Under the pieces are notes generated by a model. The model did no database searches. It was not told the DNA's origin and saw only the letters and a list, made by a program, of their open reading frames with translations. The position numbers and the translations under genes are program-made. From RHKX01 sp963823275 (GTDB lineage: Bacteria; Actinomycetota; Thermoleophilia; Solirubrobacterales; 70-9), in NCBI GenBank assembly GCA_963823275.1, contig CAWGKW010000002.1, positions 1,178,001 to 1,242,000 of the forward strand: a stretch of 64,000 bases of DNA, written 5' to 3'. Of this stretch, positions 42,487-53,586 are shown one piece after another. Each line of letters begins with the position of its first letter. Position 1 is the stretch's first letter.

Positions 42487-43938
42487 ATGACCCCGCCCAA
42501 CCCGATCTCCTGGGTCAAGGGGCTCTACGCCCGATCGCGTCGTTTGCCGGTGCGGGTCCGGATCGCGATCGTATCTGCCGTGTTGACGGCGGTGATTTTG
42601 ATCGGGTTCGCGGCGGTGGTCGGCCGCCTCGTCAGCAACCGGCTGTACGCGGATTTCGAAAACGACCTGCAGGCCAATGCCGCCGCCCTCGCAAACGCAG
42701 TGGACCTGAGCGCGAGGGGCCAGATGGTCGATCCGAATCTGACCGAGATCGCCCTCACCAACGACGCTCAGATCCGCATCGTCAATCAGGAGGGCGAATC
42801 GGTGAACTTCGGCAGCTCCGGCCCAGCGGGCTTCGGACCGCCGCAGCCGGGAACGGTCACATCGGTCGGATCCCTTGACGTCGCCAGCGCGCAGATCTTT
42901 CGCAGTGACCTGATGTTCAGCGAGATCTACCTTCAGTACGCGAGGCCCAAGTCGGCGGTCGACGACACGGTCGGACGGCTCTGGATCTTTCTGATCGGCG
43001 GTGCCGCGGTCGGCACGCTGCTCGCCGGGCTCGCCGGGATGGCCGTCGCCAATCGGGCGATGCGCCCGATCGCCGCGCTGACGGCCGCCGCCGGGGACAT
43101 CGCCGCCACGCGCGATCCATCCCGCCGGATCCCCGAGCCGCAGAGCGACGACGAAGTCGCCGAGCTGGCACGAACCCTCGACCAGATGCTGCGCGAGCTC
43201 GATGCGGCCCGATCGGAGACCGAGAGCACCATCAACCGCCAGCGGGAGTTCGTCGCCGACGCCTCCCACGAGCTGCGGACCCCCCTGACCAGCATTCTCG
43301 CCAACCTCGAGCTGCTCGACGAGTCTCTCGCTGGCGGCGGCGACCCGGCCGACGAGGACGAGGTCGCGGCCGTTGCCTCGGCGCTGCGCAGCTCGAAGCG
43401 GATGAATCGCCTCGTCGGGGATCTCCTGCTTCTCGCCCGCGCCGACGCCGGTCGACTCGGCCAGAGGCTCGAATGCGATCTGGCGTCGATCACGGCGGAG
43501 GCCCTCGAGGAGGTCGCTCCGGTCTCCGCCGGCCACACCTTCGCCAGCAACCTCGTCGAGTCGGCCCCGGTTGCAGGCAGCCCCGACGAACTCCACCGGA
43601 TGGTTCTCAACCTGCTGGAGAACGCGATCCGTCACACGCCCGATGGAACGAAGATCGACGTCGCCCTGAGCGAGGAGTCGGGGATGGCGCACCTGCGGGT
43701 CAGCGACGACGGTCCCGGGCTCCCCGAGGGCATGGAGACGCTGGTCTTCGACCGCTTCGCCCGCGGTCAGGGGCCCGCCGACAGGGCGTCGCGGAACGGG
43801 ACCGGGACCGGGCTGGGCCTCTCAATCGTCAGGGCGGTGGCGGCCGCTCACGGCGGCACGGTCACCGCGGGAGCGAGCGAATCCGGCGGCGCCCGATTCG
43901 AAATCGAGGTACCGCTGGAGGCTCCTGGGAGAGCTTGA
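42487..43938 (+). CDS. Sensor histidine kinase (HAMP, HisKA, HATPase), 483 aa
   Basis: A membrane kinase paired with the response regulator. Helix 1 (IAIVSAVLTAVILIGFAAVVG), an external sensor domain of ~110 residues, helix 2 (LWIFLIGGAAVGTLLAGLAGMAVA), HAMP (MRPIAALTAAAGDIAA), HisKA with FVADASHELRTPLTSI (phospho-His), and an ATPase domain with NLLENAIRHTPDGT, VSDDGPGLPEG and GTGLGLSIVRAV. Order and length resemble MprB/PrrB kinases. Right after the stop begins a chain of hairpins. Confidence 0.95.
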   Translation: MTPPNPISWVKGLYARSRRLPVRVRIAIVSAVLTAVILIGFAAVVGRLVSNRLYADFENDLQANAAALANAVDLSARGQMVDPNLTEIALTNDAQIRIVNQEGESVNFGSSGPAGFGPPQPGTVTSVGSLDVASAQIFRSDLMFSEIYLQYARPKSAVDDTVGRLWIFLIGGAAVGTLLAGLAGMAVANRAMRPIAALTAAAGDIAATRDPSRRIPEPQSDDEVAELARTLDQMLRELDAARSETESTINRQREFVADASHELRTPLTSILANLELLDESLAGGGDPADEDEVAAVASALRSSKRMNRLVGDLLLLARADAGRLGQRLECDLASITAEALEEVAPVSAGHTFASNLVESAPVAGSPDELHRMVLNLLENAIRHTPDGTKIDVALSEESGMAHLRVSDDGPGLPEGMETLVFDRFARGQGPADRASRNGTGTGLGLSIVRAVAAAHGGTVTAGASESGGARFEIEVPLEAPGRA

Positions 43939-43939
43939 G

Positions 43940-44113
43940 CGAACTCTTGAGGAACCTTGAGAGTTCGTTTAGACCGGGGGTCGAGTATTCCCCGTGGACG
44001 AGACAAAGCCCGTCACGATCCTCCCCCAATTTCGATCGTGACGGCATTGATTGGCCAGCCTGAGCCAATTCGGCCCGTCGGACCCCCTCCCTGGTCCGGC
44101 GGGCCACTTTTTT
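43940..44113 (+). other. Array of four hairpins downstream of the histidine kinase; candidate structured RNA
   Basis: No gene lies between 43939 and 44318. On the plus strand there are, in order: CGAACTCT (43940-43947) pairing AGAGTTCG (43960-43967); CCGTCACGATC (44010-44020) pairing GATCGTGACGG (44034-44044), 11 bp; ATTGGC (44050-44055) pairing GCCAAT (44064-44069); and a 13-bp terminator stem (44072-44105). The density of perfect stems exceeds what one terminator needs. It may be a structured 3' UTR or an sRNA processed from it. Short open frames across it look unsupported. Confidence 0.5.
44072..44113 (+). terminator. Strong intrinsic terminator of the two-component operon
   Basis: GGCCCGTCGGACC and GGTCCGGCGGGCC form a 13-bp stem (one T-G wobble) with an 8-base loop, followed by AC and six Ts (44108-44113). 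This is the best terminator on the plus strand in the window. Confidence 0.85.
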
Positions 44114-44242
44114 GGCGGCCGCGGAGGCCGCTGCGACTTGTCATCGGCCGGCTCACGGCCTGAAGGCCGCTTCGCCGGCCTCTTCCTCGCGCAGCGGGCT
44201 CCGCGCCACGCCAAAACCCAAGATGCCCACCCCATGGTTCAC

Positions 44243-44315
44243 TGACGCCCTTGCCGAGCGGTAACACCGCGCCGCCCGAGCAGAGCGGACGCGAAGCGGA
44301 GCATCTGCTCGGAGT
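44243..44315. repeat. Dispersed hairpin repeat, copy at the rnj 3' end
   Basis: About 73 bp, beginning TGACGCCCTTGCCGAGCG and ending with a hairpin CCGAGCAGA (44276-44284) / TCTGCTCGG (44304-44312). It is over 90% identical by eye to 63606-63679. It sits 3 bp beyond the rnj stop codon, that is downstream of a minus-strand gene, as does the other full copy. Confidence 0.8.
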
Positions 44316-44318
44316 TAC

Positions 44319-45986
44319 TCAGACCTCGATGACGACGGGCAGCACCATCGGGCGGCGCTTCAGGCGCTTGAAGACGAAGCTGGCGACCACATCGTGAACG
44401 TCCTGGCGGATCAGCGACGGCTCGCGGGTCTTGCCGCGCAGGGCGTCCTCGAGCTTGTCCTCGACGACGTCAGCAAGCTCCACCAGCAGGCGGTCGCTGT
44501 CCTCTTCACCCTGAAAGGGCACTCCACGAAAAGAGATCTCCGGGTCGGCGGCAACCTCGCCGTCCTCGATCGAGACGGTCGCGACGACGATGACCAAGCC
44601 GTCGGCGGACAGGGTGCGACGGTCCCGCAGCGCGGCATCGTCGGGCTCGCCGAGCTCCAACCCGTCGACGAAGATCATCCCCGCCCCGACGTCGTCGCCG
44701 AGCCGAGCGCCCTTGGCGTCGATCTCGAGCGGTACGCCGTTTCGTGACTGGAAGATCCGGTCGGACTCGACCCCGACGGATTCCGCGAGGCCGGCATGGA
44801 GGCGCAGGCGCTTGAAGTCGCCGTGAATGGGCATCACGTACTTCGGCCTTGTCAGGTTGAGCATCAGCTTCATGTCCTCCTGATAGCCGTGGCCGGAGGC
44901 GTGGATCGGAGCATCGGCAGCAGTGATCACGCGCGCACCGATCTCGAAGATCCGGTCGATCGTCTCGTTGACTGAGCGTTCGTTGCCCGGAACCGGGGTC
45001 GCCGAGAAGACCACGGTGTCGCCGGAGTGCAGCTGGACATCGCGGTGTTCGCCGTGAGCCATGCGACGAAGCGCCGACAGCGGCTCCCCCTGGCTTCCCG
45101 TCGAGATCGCCACGACCTCCTCATCGGGGTAGTCCTCGATCTCTCGCGGCTGGATCAAGAGCCCCTGGGGAGCGTTCGCGATCCCCAGGTTGGAGGCGAT
45201 GTTGAAGTTCTTGCGCATCGAGCGACCGACCAGGGCGACCTTGCGACCGAGCACATCCGCCGCGTCCACGACCTGCTGGACGCGGTGGACGTTGGAGGCG
45301 AAGCAGGTGACGATGATCCGCCCGTCGGCGCGGGCGAAGGTCTCCAGCAGCGCCGGTCCGACGCTCGATTCGGAGGTGGCGACACCGGGCCGATCGGCGT
45401 TGGTCGAGTCGCCGCAGAGGCAGAGCAGGCCCTCGGCGCCGAGCGCGGCGAGACGGGCGAAGTCGGCCGGGTTACCGTCGACCGGCGTCTGGTCGAACTT
45501 GTAGTCGCCGGTGAGCAGGATCCGGCCGAGGTCGGTATGGATGGCGACGGCGCAGGCGTCCGGAATCGAATGGGACATATGGATCATCTCGATCCCGAAC
45601 GCCCCGGCCTTCTCGATCGTGCCCGGTTCGAGGTCCCGCAGAGGGACGTCGCGCAGCTTGTGCTCCTCGAGCTTCGAACGGACCATGCCGATCGTCAGCC
45701 GCCCGCCGTAGATGGCCGGCGGGATTCCGATCTCGCGGAGTACGTAGGGAAGCGCCCCGACGTGGTCCTCGTGTCCGTGGGTGAGCACGATCGCCTCGAT
45801 GTCATCGAGCCTGCCTCGCAGGTAGGAGAAATCGGGCAGGACGAGGTCGATCCCAAGCATCTCGGCGGTCGGAAACATCAGCCCCGTGTCGACGATCACG
45901 ATCTTGCCGCCGTACTCGATCACGGTCATGTTCTTGCCGATCTCGCCGAGCCCGCCGAGCGGCAGGATCCGAAGCTTGCCGCTCAC
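44319..45986 (-). CDS. rnj: Ribonuclease J
   Basis: Metallo-beta-lactamase/beta-CASP exo- and endoribonuclease for rRNA maturation and mRNA decay. It has LTHGHEDHVGALPYVL (metal site), TGDYKFDQTPVDG, CLCGDSTNADRPG, STGSQGEP and the C-terminal HASGHGYQEDMKLMLNLTRPKYVMPIHGD. 555 residues, normal. It overlaps the dapA stop by 4 bp and is last in the dapB-amidase-dapA-rnj operon; dapA-rnj linkage is common in actinobacteria. Confidence 0.96.
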   Translation of the reverse strand: MSGKLRILPLGGLGEIGKNMTVIEYGGKIVIVDTGLMFPTAEMLGIDLVLPDFSYLRGRLDDIEAIVLTHGHEDHVGALPYVLREIGIPPAIYGGRLTIGMVRSKLEEHKLRDVPLRDLEPGTIEKAGAFGIEMIHMSHSIPDACAVAIHTDLGRILLTGDYKFDQTPVDGNPADFARLAALGAEGLLCLCGDSTNADRPGVATSESSVGPALLETFARADGRIIVTCFASNVHRVQQVVDAADVLGRKVALVGRSMRKNFNIASNLGIANAPQGLLIQPREIEDYPDEEVVAISTGSQGEPLSALRRMAHGEHRDVQLHSGDTVVFSATPVPGNERSVNETIDRIFEIGARVITAADAPIHASGHGYQEDMKLMLNLTRPKYVMPIHGDFKRLRLHAGLAESVGVESDRIFQSRNGVPLEIDAKGARLGDDVGAGMIFVDGLELGEPDDAALRDRRTLSADGLVIVVATVSIEDGEVAADPEISFRGVPFQGEEDSDRLLVELADVVEDKLEDALRGKTREPSLIRQDVHDVVASFVFKRLKRRPMVLPVVIEV

Positions 45987-46852
45987 GCGACCACCTCGAG
46001 GTCGAGCTGGACGAGGGCGTCGCGAACGACGGCCCGCTGGGCGTCGTCGAGCGGCACCATCGGCAGCCGCATTCGTTCTGAACAGATACCAAGCATTTGG
46101 AGTGCTCCCTTGATTGGAATTGGATTGGTGGTCACCGTGAGGGCTTCGAACAGCGGCTCCAGGGAGGCGTTGAGCTCCCTGGCCGCTGCAGCTTCTCCGG
46201 CGTTGAAGAGGTTGTGGATCTCGGCCATCTGCGGTCCGACGATGTGGGAGGCGACGCAGATTCCGCCGGGCCCGCCGAGCTCGAGACAGCGCAGGAAGAC
46301 GTCGTCGTTGCCCGCCAGGACCTCGAGACCCTCGATCGGGCCGAGATCGTCGTCGTTTGCCTGCTTGACGGCGCGGACGTTGTCGATTGTGGCGAGATCG
46401 GCGAGTTGGTCGGGCGGGACGTTGATGACCGTCCGGCTCGGGATGTTGTAGAGGATGATCGGCTTGTCGGTGCTTGCGGCCACGGCCTCGACGTGGGCGC
46501 GCATGCCGGCCGGGTTCGGCTTGTTGTAGTACGGGGTGACGACCAGCATCGCGTCGGCCCCGGCGGCGTCGGCGGCCTGCGTCAACGCGACCGAGTGGCG
46601 CGTGTCGTTGGTTCCCGTGCCGCAGATCAGCAACGTCGCCTCCCCGACCTCCGCGCGGACCGCCCTGAGAAGGTCGATCTGCTCGACGTCGTTGAGGGTC
46701 GCGGCCTCGCCGGTGCTGCCGGCGACGACCAGTCCGTCGGAGCCGTGATCGAGCAGGAAGGTTGCCAATCCCGCCGCGGCGGCGAAGTCGACCTCGCCGT
46801 CGCCGTCGAACGGCGTGGCCATCGCGGTCAGGACGCCGCTGAACTCACTCAT
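45983..46852 (-). CDS. dapA: 4-hydroxy-tetrahydrodipicolinate synthase
   Basis: Condenses pyruvate with aspartate semialdehyde, the first step of the DAP/lysine branch. From ATG 46852 it is 289 residues: TAMATPFDGDGEVDF, GSTGEAATLNDVEQ, VTPYYNKPNPAGM (catalytic Tyr), LYNIPSRTVINV, and the Schiff-base Lys in VRAVKQANDD. A longer frame reaches 46957, inside the amidase gene, and is rejected. Confidence 0.95.
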   Translation of the reverse strand: MSEFSGVLTAMATPFDGDGEVDFAAAAGLATFLLDHGSDGLVVAGSTGEAATLNDVEQIDLLRAVRAEVGEATLLICGTGTNDTRHSVALTQAADAAGADAMLVVTPYYNKPNPAGMRAHVEAVAASTDKPIILYNIPSRTVINVPPDQLADLATIDNVRAVKQANDDDLGPIEGLEVLAGNDDVFLRCLELGGPGGICVASHIVGPQMAEIHNLFNAGEAAAARELNASLEPLFEALTVTTNPIPIKGALQMLGICSERMRLPMVPLDDAQRAVVRDALVQLDLEVVA

Positions 46853-46881
46853 GCGGCCAAGTTGGCGTCGGGCCGGATCAT

Positions 46882-48345
46882 CTAGCCCGCGAAGACCGGC
46901 GGGGTGCGGTCCGCCCAGGGGGCGGCGCGCTCGAGTTGGGCGGCCAACCGCAGGCACAGATCCTCGCGGCCGAACGGCGCGACGAGCTGTACGCCCACGG
47001 GCACCCCGTCCTCGGTCCAGTGAACGGGCACCGAGACGGCTGGCTGACCGGTGATGTTGAAGATCGCCGTGAAGGCGCCGAGCGGAAGGCAGCGGGTGAA
47101 GGCGTCCATCGGGTTGTCGGCCGCGGTGTCGATCTCACCCAGCATCGGTGCAACCTCGGCCGTCGTCGGCGTCAGCAGCAGGTCGTAGCCGGCCGAGGCG
47201 AACCAACCGCCGATCACCCGCGTGACCATGTGGTGGATGCCGACGTCCATCAGGTAGCGACCGCCGTCCCGCTCGTGGCCGATCTGAGCCATCGTCCAGG
47301 TCAGCGGCTCGACGTCGTTCTCGGTTATCGGCCGGCCCAGCAGCATTCCGAGCTGCGCGAGCGTCGCGGCCTGCCCGGCCGCCCATCTGGTCAGGAAGCT
47401 GTCCTCGATGTCGGGGCCGTCGCCACCGTCGGGGAGCACGTCGAGGAACGAACCCTCGTCGACGTTGTGCCCGAGCGATTCGATCAGCTTCGCGGCCTTG
47501 CTCACGGCCTCCAGGCAGTCGGTCGCCACGTCGACGCCCTCGACGGCCGGCTTGGTCATGATGCCGACCCGCAGGCCTCCGCTCTCATCGGTGAGCTCCT
47601 CGACGTATGGGCGCAACGGAGCGGGCGCAACGTAGGGGTCTCCGGGCGCGGCGCCGTGCACCGCGTCAAGCAGTCGGGCCGTGTCGCGGACGGAGCGGGA
47701 GACGCAGAGCTCGACGGTGACGCCCGACATGTTGTCGCCGATCATCGGGCCTTCGCTGGTCCGCTGCCGGGTCGGCTTGAGACCGACGAGGCCGTTGTGG
47801 GATGCGGGGATCCGAATCGAGCCGCCCCCGTCGTTGGCGTGGGCCATCGGCACGATTCCAGCGGCCACGGCGGCTGCCGAGCCGCCGCTCGAGCCGCCCG
47901 GCGAGCGGGAGGTGTCCCAGGGGTTGCGGGTGGCTCCCCAGGCCTTGGGCTCGGTCGTGGCCACGATTCCGAGCTCGGGTGTGTTGGTCTTGCCCATCGT
48001 GATCAGGCCGGCCGCGCGGAAGCGCTCGGCAAGCGTCGTATCGATGGGAGAGTGGAAGTTCGCGTCCTTGAGAACCTGCATGCCCATGTTGAGTGGTTCG
48101 CCGGCGTTGGCCGCTCCAAGGTCCTTGAGCAGAAAGGGAACGCCCTTGAAGGGTCCATCGGGCAGGTCGCCCGCAGCCTTCTCGCGAGCCGATGTCGAGA
48201 GGTCGTGGATGATCGCGTTGATCTCGGGATTCACCCGCTCGGCGCGCCCGATGGCGGCGTCGATCAGCTCCGCGGGCGTCGCTTCGCCGGAGCTGACCAT
48301 CTCGGCCTGCGCGGTCGCGTCCATACGTGCAAGATCGTCGCTCAA
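46882..48345 (-). CDS. Amidase signature family protein, 487 aa
   Basis: Amide hydrolase with the Ser-cisSer-Lys triad: Lys in FKGVPFLLKDLG, the Gly/Ser-rich signature SPGGSSGGSAAAVAAGIVPM, HANDGGGSIRIPAS and GLVGLKPTRQR. It is most like stand-alone amidases rather than GatA. It sits between dapB and dapA in an apparent operon (gaps of about 30 bp), but a role in lysine synthesis is not implied by its family. Confidence 0.92.
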   Translation of the reverse strand: MSDDLARMDATAQAEMVSSGEATPAELIDAAIGRAERVNPEINAIIHDLSTSAREKAAGDLPDGPFKGVPFLLKDLGAANAGEPLNMGMQVLKDANFHSPIDTTLAERFRAAGLITMGKTNTPELGIVATTEPKAWGATRNPWDTSRSPGGSSGGSAAAVAAGIVPMAHANDGGGSIRIPASHNGLVGLKPTRQRTSEGPMIGDNMSGVTVELCVSRSVRDTARLLDAVHGAAPGDPYVAPAPLRPYVEELTDESGGLRVGIMTKPAVEGVDVATDCLEAVSKAAKLIESLGHNVDEGSFLDVLPDGGDGPDIEDSFLTRWAAGQAATLAQLGMLLGRPITENDVEPLTWTMAQIGHERDGGRYLMDVGIHHMVTRVIGGWFASAGYDLLLTPTTAEVAPMLGEIDTAADNPMDAFTRCLPLGAFTAIFNITGQPAVSVPVHWTEDGVPVGVQLVAPFGREDLCLRLAAQLERAAPWADRTPPVFAG

Positions 48346-48375
48346 GGTTCCTCTTCCTTCGTCGGTGTGCGGGGC

Positions 48376-49065
48376 TTACAGTAGAGCTTCGAGCCCGACC
48401 GTCAACGGGTCGGGCAGCGAGCCGACGCGACTGCATGCCAGCACCACGCCGGGCATGAAGGAGCTGCGGTCGATCGAGTCGTGGCGGATCGTGAGCGTCT
48501 GACCCTCTCCCCCGAAAACGAGCTCCTGGTGCGCGACCAAGCCCGGAAGTCTGACCGAGTGGATCGGCTGGTGAACGTTCGCGCCGGCGGCCTCGAGCAG
48601 CTCGGCCGTGCGCGCCGCCGTCCCGGAGGGCTTGTCGAGTTTCCCGTCGTGGTGGAGTTCGATGATCTCCACCTCGGGCATGAACTCAGCCACGCGCTGG
48701 CCCACCTCCATCATCAAGACGGCACCGATCGCGAAGTTGGGTGCGACGAAGGCCCGCCCTCCCTCTCCCCCGCTCCAATGGTCGGTCGCGCACTTACGCA
48801 GCTTCTCGAGATCGAATCCGGTCGTCCCCACGACCACGCTGACGCCGGCATGCAGGCACTTGTGGGCATTCGGGAGCGCCTGATCGGGGACGGTGAAGTC
48901 GACGACGACGTCGGCAGCATCGAGCACGTCGCCGAGTTCGGTCCCCAGCGTCGGGTCGGCGCGGCCGCTGAGCTCGAGGCCGTCGGCCGCCTCGATGGCA
49001 TCGCAGACCGTTGCGCCCATCCGGCCCGCCGCTCCGGCGACTGCAACTAGGATCGGGGCAGGCAT
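48376..49065 (-). CDS. dapB: 4-hydroxy-tetrahydrodipicolinate reductase
   Basis: NAD(P)H-dependent second step of the DAP branch. The N-terminus VAVAGAAGRMGATVCDAI binds the nucleotide; DFTVPDQA, GTTGFD, APNFAIGAVLMMEV and the substrate motif ELHHDGKLDKPSGTA are all present; 229 residues. First gene of the dapB-amidase-dapA-rnj operon. TATGCT lies 8 bases before the ATG. Confidence 0.95.
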   Translation of the reverse strand: MPAPILVAVAGAAGRMGATVCDAIEAADGLELSGRADPTLGTELGDVLDAADVVVDFTVPDQALPNAHKCLHAGVSVVVGTTGFDLEKLRKCATDHWSGGEGGRAFVAPNFAIGAVLMMEVGQRVAEFMPEVEIIELHHDGKLDKPSGTAARTAELLEAAGANVHQPIHSVRLPGLVAHQELVFGGEGQTLTIRHDSIDRSSFMPGVVLACSRVGSLPDPLTVGLEALL

Positions 49066-49073
49066 GCGGCGTC

Positions 49074-49079
49074 AGCATA
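49074..49079 (-). promoter_or_regulatory. -10 box TATGCT before dapB
   Basis: On the minus strand TATGCT, eight bases, ATG 49065. No ribosome-binding site. The spacing is one base longer than the common 6-7. Confidence 0.45.
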
Positions 49080-49081
49080 CG

Positions 49082-49844
49082 ATGAACCGGGTACGGACCC
49101 GCACCCGTCTGGGCGTCGTCGCGGTGGTCGCCGCAGGTCTCGTCGCAATGCACGGTGCCGAGTGGGCGCCGGCGACCGTCCCCTCCCACTTTCTCGATCC
49201 GGCCTTCGGGGCCGGCGGGATCGCCCTGACCGACTTCACCATGGGCGAGGATGGTGCCAACGCCGTCGATATCGGGCCGGACGGCGGCATCGTCGTCGCC
49301 GGGTTCGGGGATCTCGCGGATCCGAGCAGGCCACACGTTGCCGGCTTCGCGTTCGCGAAGCATCTCCCGAGCGGCGCCCCCGATCCCGGCTTCTCGGGCG
49401 ACGGATCAGCGCCTCCTAAGACGCCGCGATCGATGCCGACAACGGAATCGTCGTGCTCGGCGCGGCGACCGGGCCGCGGGGCTTTCGTCCCACGCTCATC
49501 CGCTTCAACTCCGACGGCTCGCTCGACCAGTCCTTCGCGGGCGGAGGGATTATCCAGTTCGGGAAGGCCGGCGAGGATTCCTACGAGGCCATCGCAATCG
49601 ATCGGCGCGGCCGGTTGCTGATCGCCGGTTCCTCTCGGCCGCGTGGATCCGGCCGCTGGCCCGCCTCAGCTCGAGCGGCGGGCTGGACCGGTCCTTCGGT
49701 GCCGGCGGCACGATCGTGGCGCCTGTCGGTGCCGGCGTCGAGGGGGTCCGTGAAATCGCCACCGACGCCCTCTCGCGCGTCCTCGCAGCGGGCCTTGGCC
49801 TCGGCCCGCTCGGCTCGGACTTCGCCCTCGTCCGCTTCCGCTGA
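49082..49844 (+). CDS. Secreted delta-60 repeat (beta-propeller-like) protein, two frameshifts
   Basis: The N-terminus (LGVVAVVAAGLVAMHGAEWAPA) is a signal peptide. Repeats of the delta-60 type follow: LDPAFGAGGIALTDF, DGGIVVAGFG, RFNSDGSLDQSFAGGGIIQFG, DRRGRLLIAGSS, LSSSGGLDRSFGAGGTIVAPV. They lie in three frames, with a shift near 49425 (-1) and one near 49645, then reach the stop at 49844 (ending DFALVRFR). At ~255 residues it is short for such proteins. Function unknown. Read error is as likely as decay. Confidence 0.65.
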
Positions 49845-49853
49845 GTGCGAGGC

Positions 49854-49886
49854 GTCAGAAACCGGCTGGGCGAGCCGGTTTCTGAC
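49854..49886. terminator. 14-bp perfect hairpin between convergent genes
   Basis: GTCAGAAACCGGCT (49854-49867), loop GGGCG, AGCCGGTTTCTGAC (49873-49886), between the delta-60 gene (ends 49844) and the M16 peptidase gene (ends 49899). Without a T-tract, its symmetry and place suggest a bidirectional terminator. Confidence 0.6.
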
Positions 49887-49898
49887 CGCTCGCCCCGG

Positions 49899-51179
49899 CT
49901 AGGCGGTCAGCGCGTGGCTGACGGGGGCCACGGCCTTGCGGAAGCGGTCCTCGTCGGCACCGATGCAGGCCGCCGAGATGTTCTCGGGGGCGTAGAGCTC
50001 GTCGGCGAGTGCGGCCACGTCTTCGACGGTGACCGCGTCGATCTTGGCGATGATCTCGTCGATGCCGAGGATCGGCAGATCGAAGAGGGCCGCGTTTCCG
50101 TTGCGGCTCATCCGGGCGGAGGTCGACTCCATGACCAGGACCGTCCGCCCCTTGACATGTTCCTTGGCTCGCTCGAGTTCATCGGCGCTGACGCCGTCGG
50201 CGCGGAGCGAGGCGAGTTCGCGGCCGATGATCTCGCAGGCCTCGGCGACGTTGTCCTCGCGGGTGCCGACGTACATGGCGACCGTGCCCTGATCGGCGAA
50301 CTGCGAGGAGTAGGAGCCGACCGAGTAGGCGAGTCCCCGTTTCTCGCGGACCTCGCGGAAGAGGCGTGATGAGCTGGAGCCGCCGAAGATCGTGTCCATT
50401 ACGTTGAGGGCGTAGCGCCGGTCGTCGCTGCGGCTGATGCCCGGAGCACCGAAGCAGATGTGGTACTGCTCGGTCTCCTTCGGGTAGAAGCGCAGCCGGC
50501 CGCCCGGCTCCGGCGGGCCGCCGTTCGATGGCTCAACCGCGCCCTCGGCGGGCTGAAAGTACTGGTTGACCAACTCGATGATGCGAGCGTGGTCGAGGCT
50601 GCCGGAGGCGGACACGACCATGTTCGAGCTCACGTAGCGGGCCCGGTGGTAGGCGGAGATGTCCGGGATCGGCACGTTGCCGATCACGTCCGCCGTACCG
50701 AGGATGCGGCGGCCGAGCGGAGTGTCGCCGTAGATCGCATCGCTGAGGACGTCGTGGACACGGTCGGAGGGCTCGTCCTCGTACATCGCGATCTCCTCGA
50801 TCACGACCTGGCGCTCGGAGTCGATGTCGGGGAAGGTGGGCTTCAGGAACATCTCGGCGAGCAGGTCGAGGGCCTTCTCGGTGTGCTCATCGAGAAAGCG
50901 GGAGTAGAGCTGGGTGGTCTCCTTGCTCGTCGCCGCGTTGGTGGCGGCTCCGAGCGCGTCGAAGTACTCGGAGATCTCAATCGCGGAGTACCGGTCGGTC
51001 CCCTTGAAGAGCAGGTGCTCGAGGAAGTGCGAGACGCCGGCCTGGGCCGGCGTCTCATCGCGTGATCCCGTCTTGACCCAGAGCCCGAGGGCGACCGACC
51101 GGACCGAGGCCACGGTCTCGGTGACGACCTTGAGGCCGCCGTCGAGTTCGGTCAGCTCGACACCTTCGGGAAGGGTCAT
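49899..51179 (-). CDS. M16 family zinc metallopeptidase (processing-protease-like), 426 aa
   Basis: The inverted zinc motif HFLEHLLFKGT (HxxEH) lies near residue 48, and the third-ligand region is ATNAATSKETTQLYSRFL. A C-terminal inactive half (ISRSDDRRYALNVMDTIFGG, REVRGLAYSVGSY-type) is typical. In Gram-positive genomes this gene is next to pnp, as here (16 bp downstream). Substrate unknown. Confidence 0.93.
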   Translation of the reverse strand: MTLPEGVELTELDGGLKVVTETVASVRSVALGLWVKTGSRDETPAQAGVSHFLEHLLFKGTDRYSAIEISEYFDALGAATNAATSKETTQLYSRFLDEHTEKALDLLAEMFLKPTFPDIDSERQVVIEEIAMYEDEPSDRVHDVLSDAIYGDTPLGRRILGTADVIGNVPIPDISAYHRARYVSSNMVVSASGSLDHARIIELVNQYFQPAEGAVEPSNGGPPEPGGRLRFYPKETEQYHICFGAPGISRSDDRRYALNVMDTIFGGSSSSRLFREVREKRGLAYSVGSYSSQFADQGTVAMYVGTREDNVAEACEIIGRELASLRADGVSADELERAKEHVKGRTVLVMESTSARMSRNGNAALFDLPILGIDEIIAKIDAVTVEDVAALADELYAPENISAACIGADEDRFRKAVAPVSHALTA

Positions 51180-51195
51180 TCAGCTACTCCTCGGA

Positions 51196-53439
<2,244 letters not shown>

Positions 53440-53586
53440 CTATTCGTTTTTCCTTCCGGGGCCGTCGCTTCCGTGTGCGGCGCGGGAATCTGGGACCCGC
53501 GAGGTGACGACCCGAATGATTCGGATTGATTTATCCGGCGGGAGAGTACAGATGCCGCCGATCGCTGCGTTGCCTGGTCCGCGCGA

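Noticed and set aside
41685..42518. 278-codon N-terminal extension of ftsK
   Set aside because: It overlaps the whole response-regulator gene on the other strand; FtsK begins with its basic N-terminus at 41684.
43969..44267. Two overlapping minus-strand frames of 84-88 codons in the long intergenic gap
   Set aside because: Arg/Gly/Pro-rich, no start signal, and they cross the hairpin array and terminator; judged non-coding.
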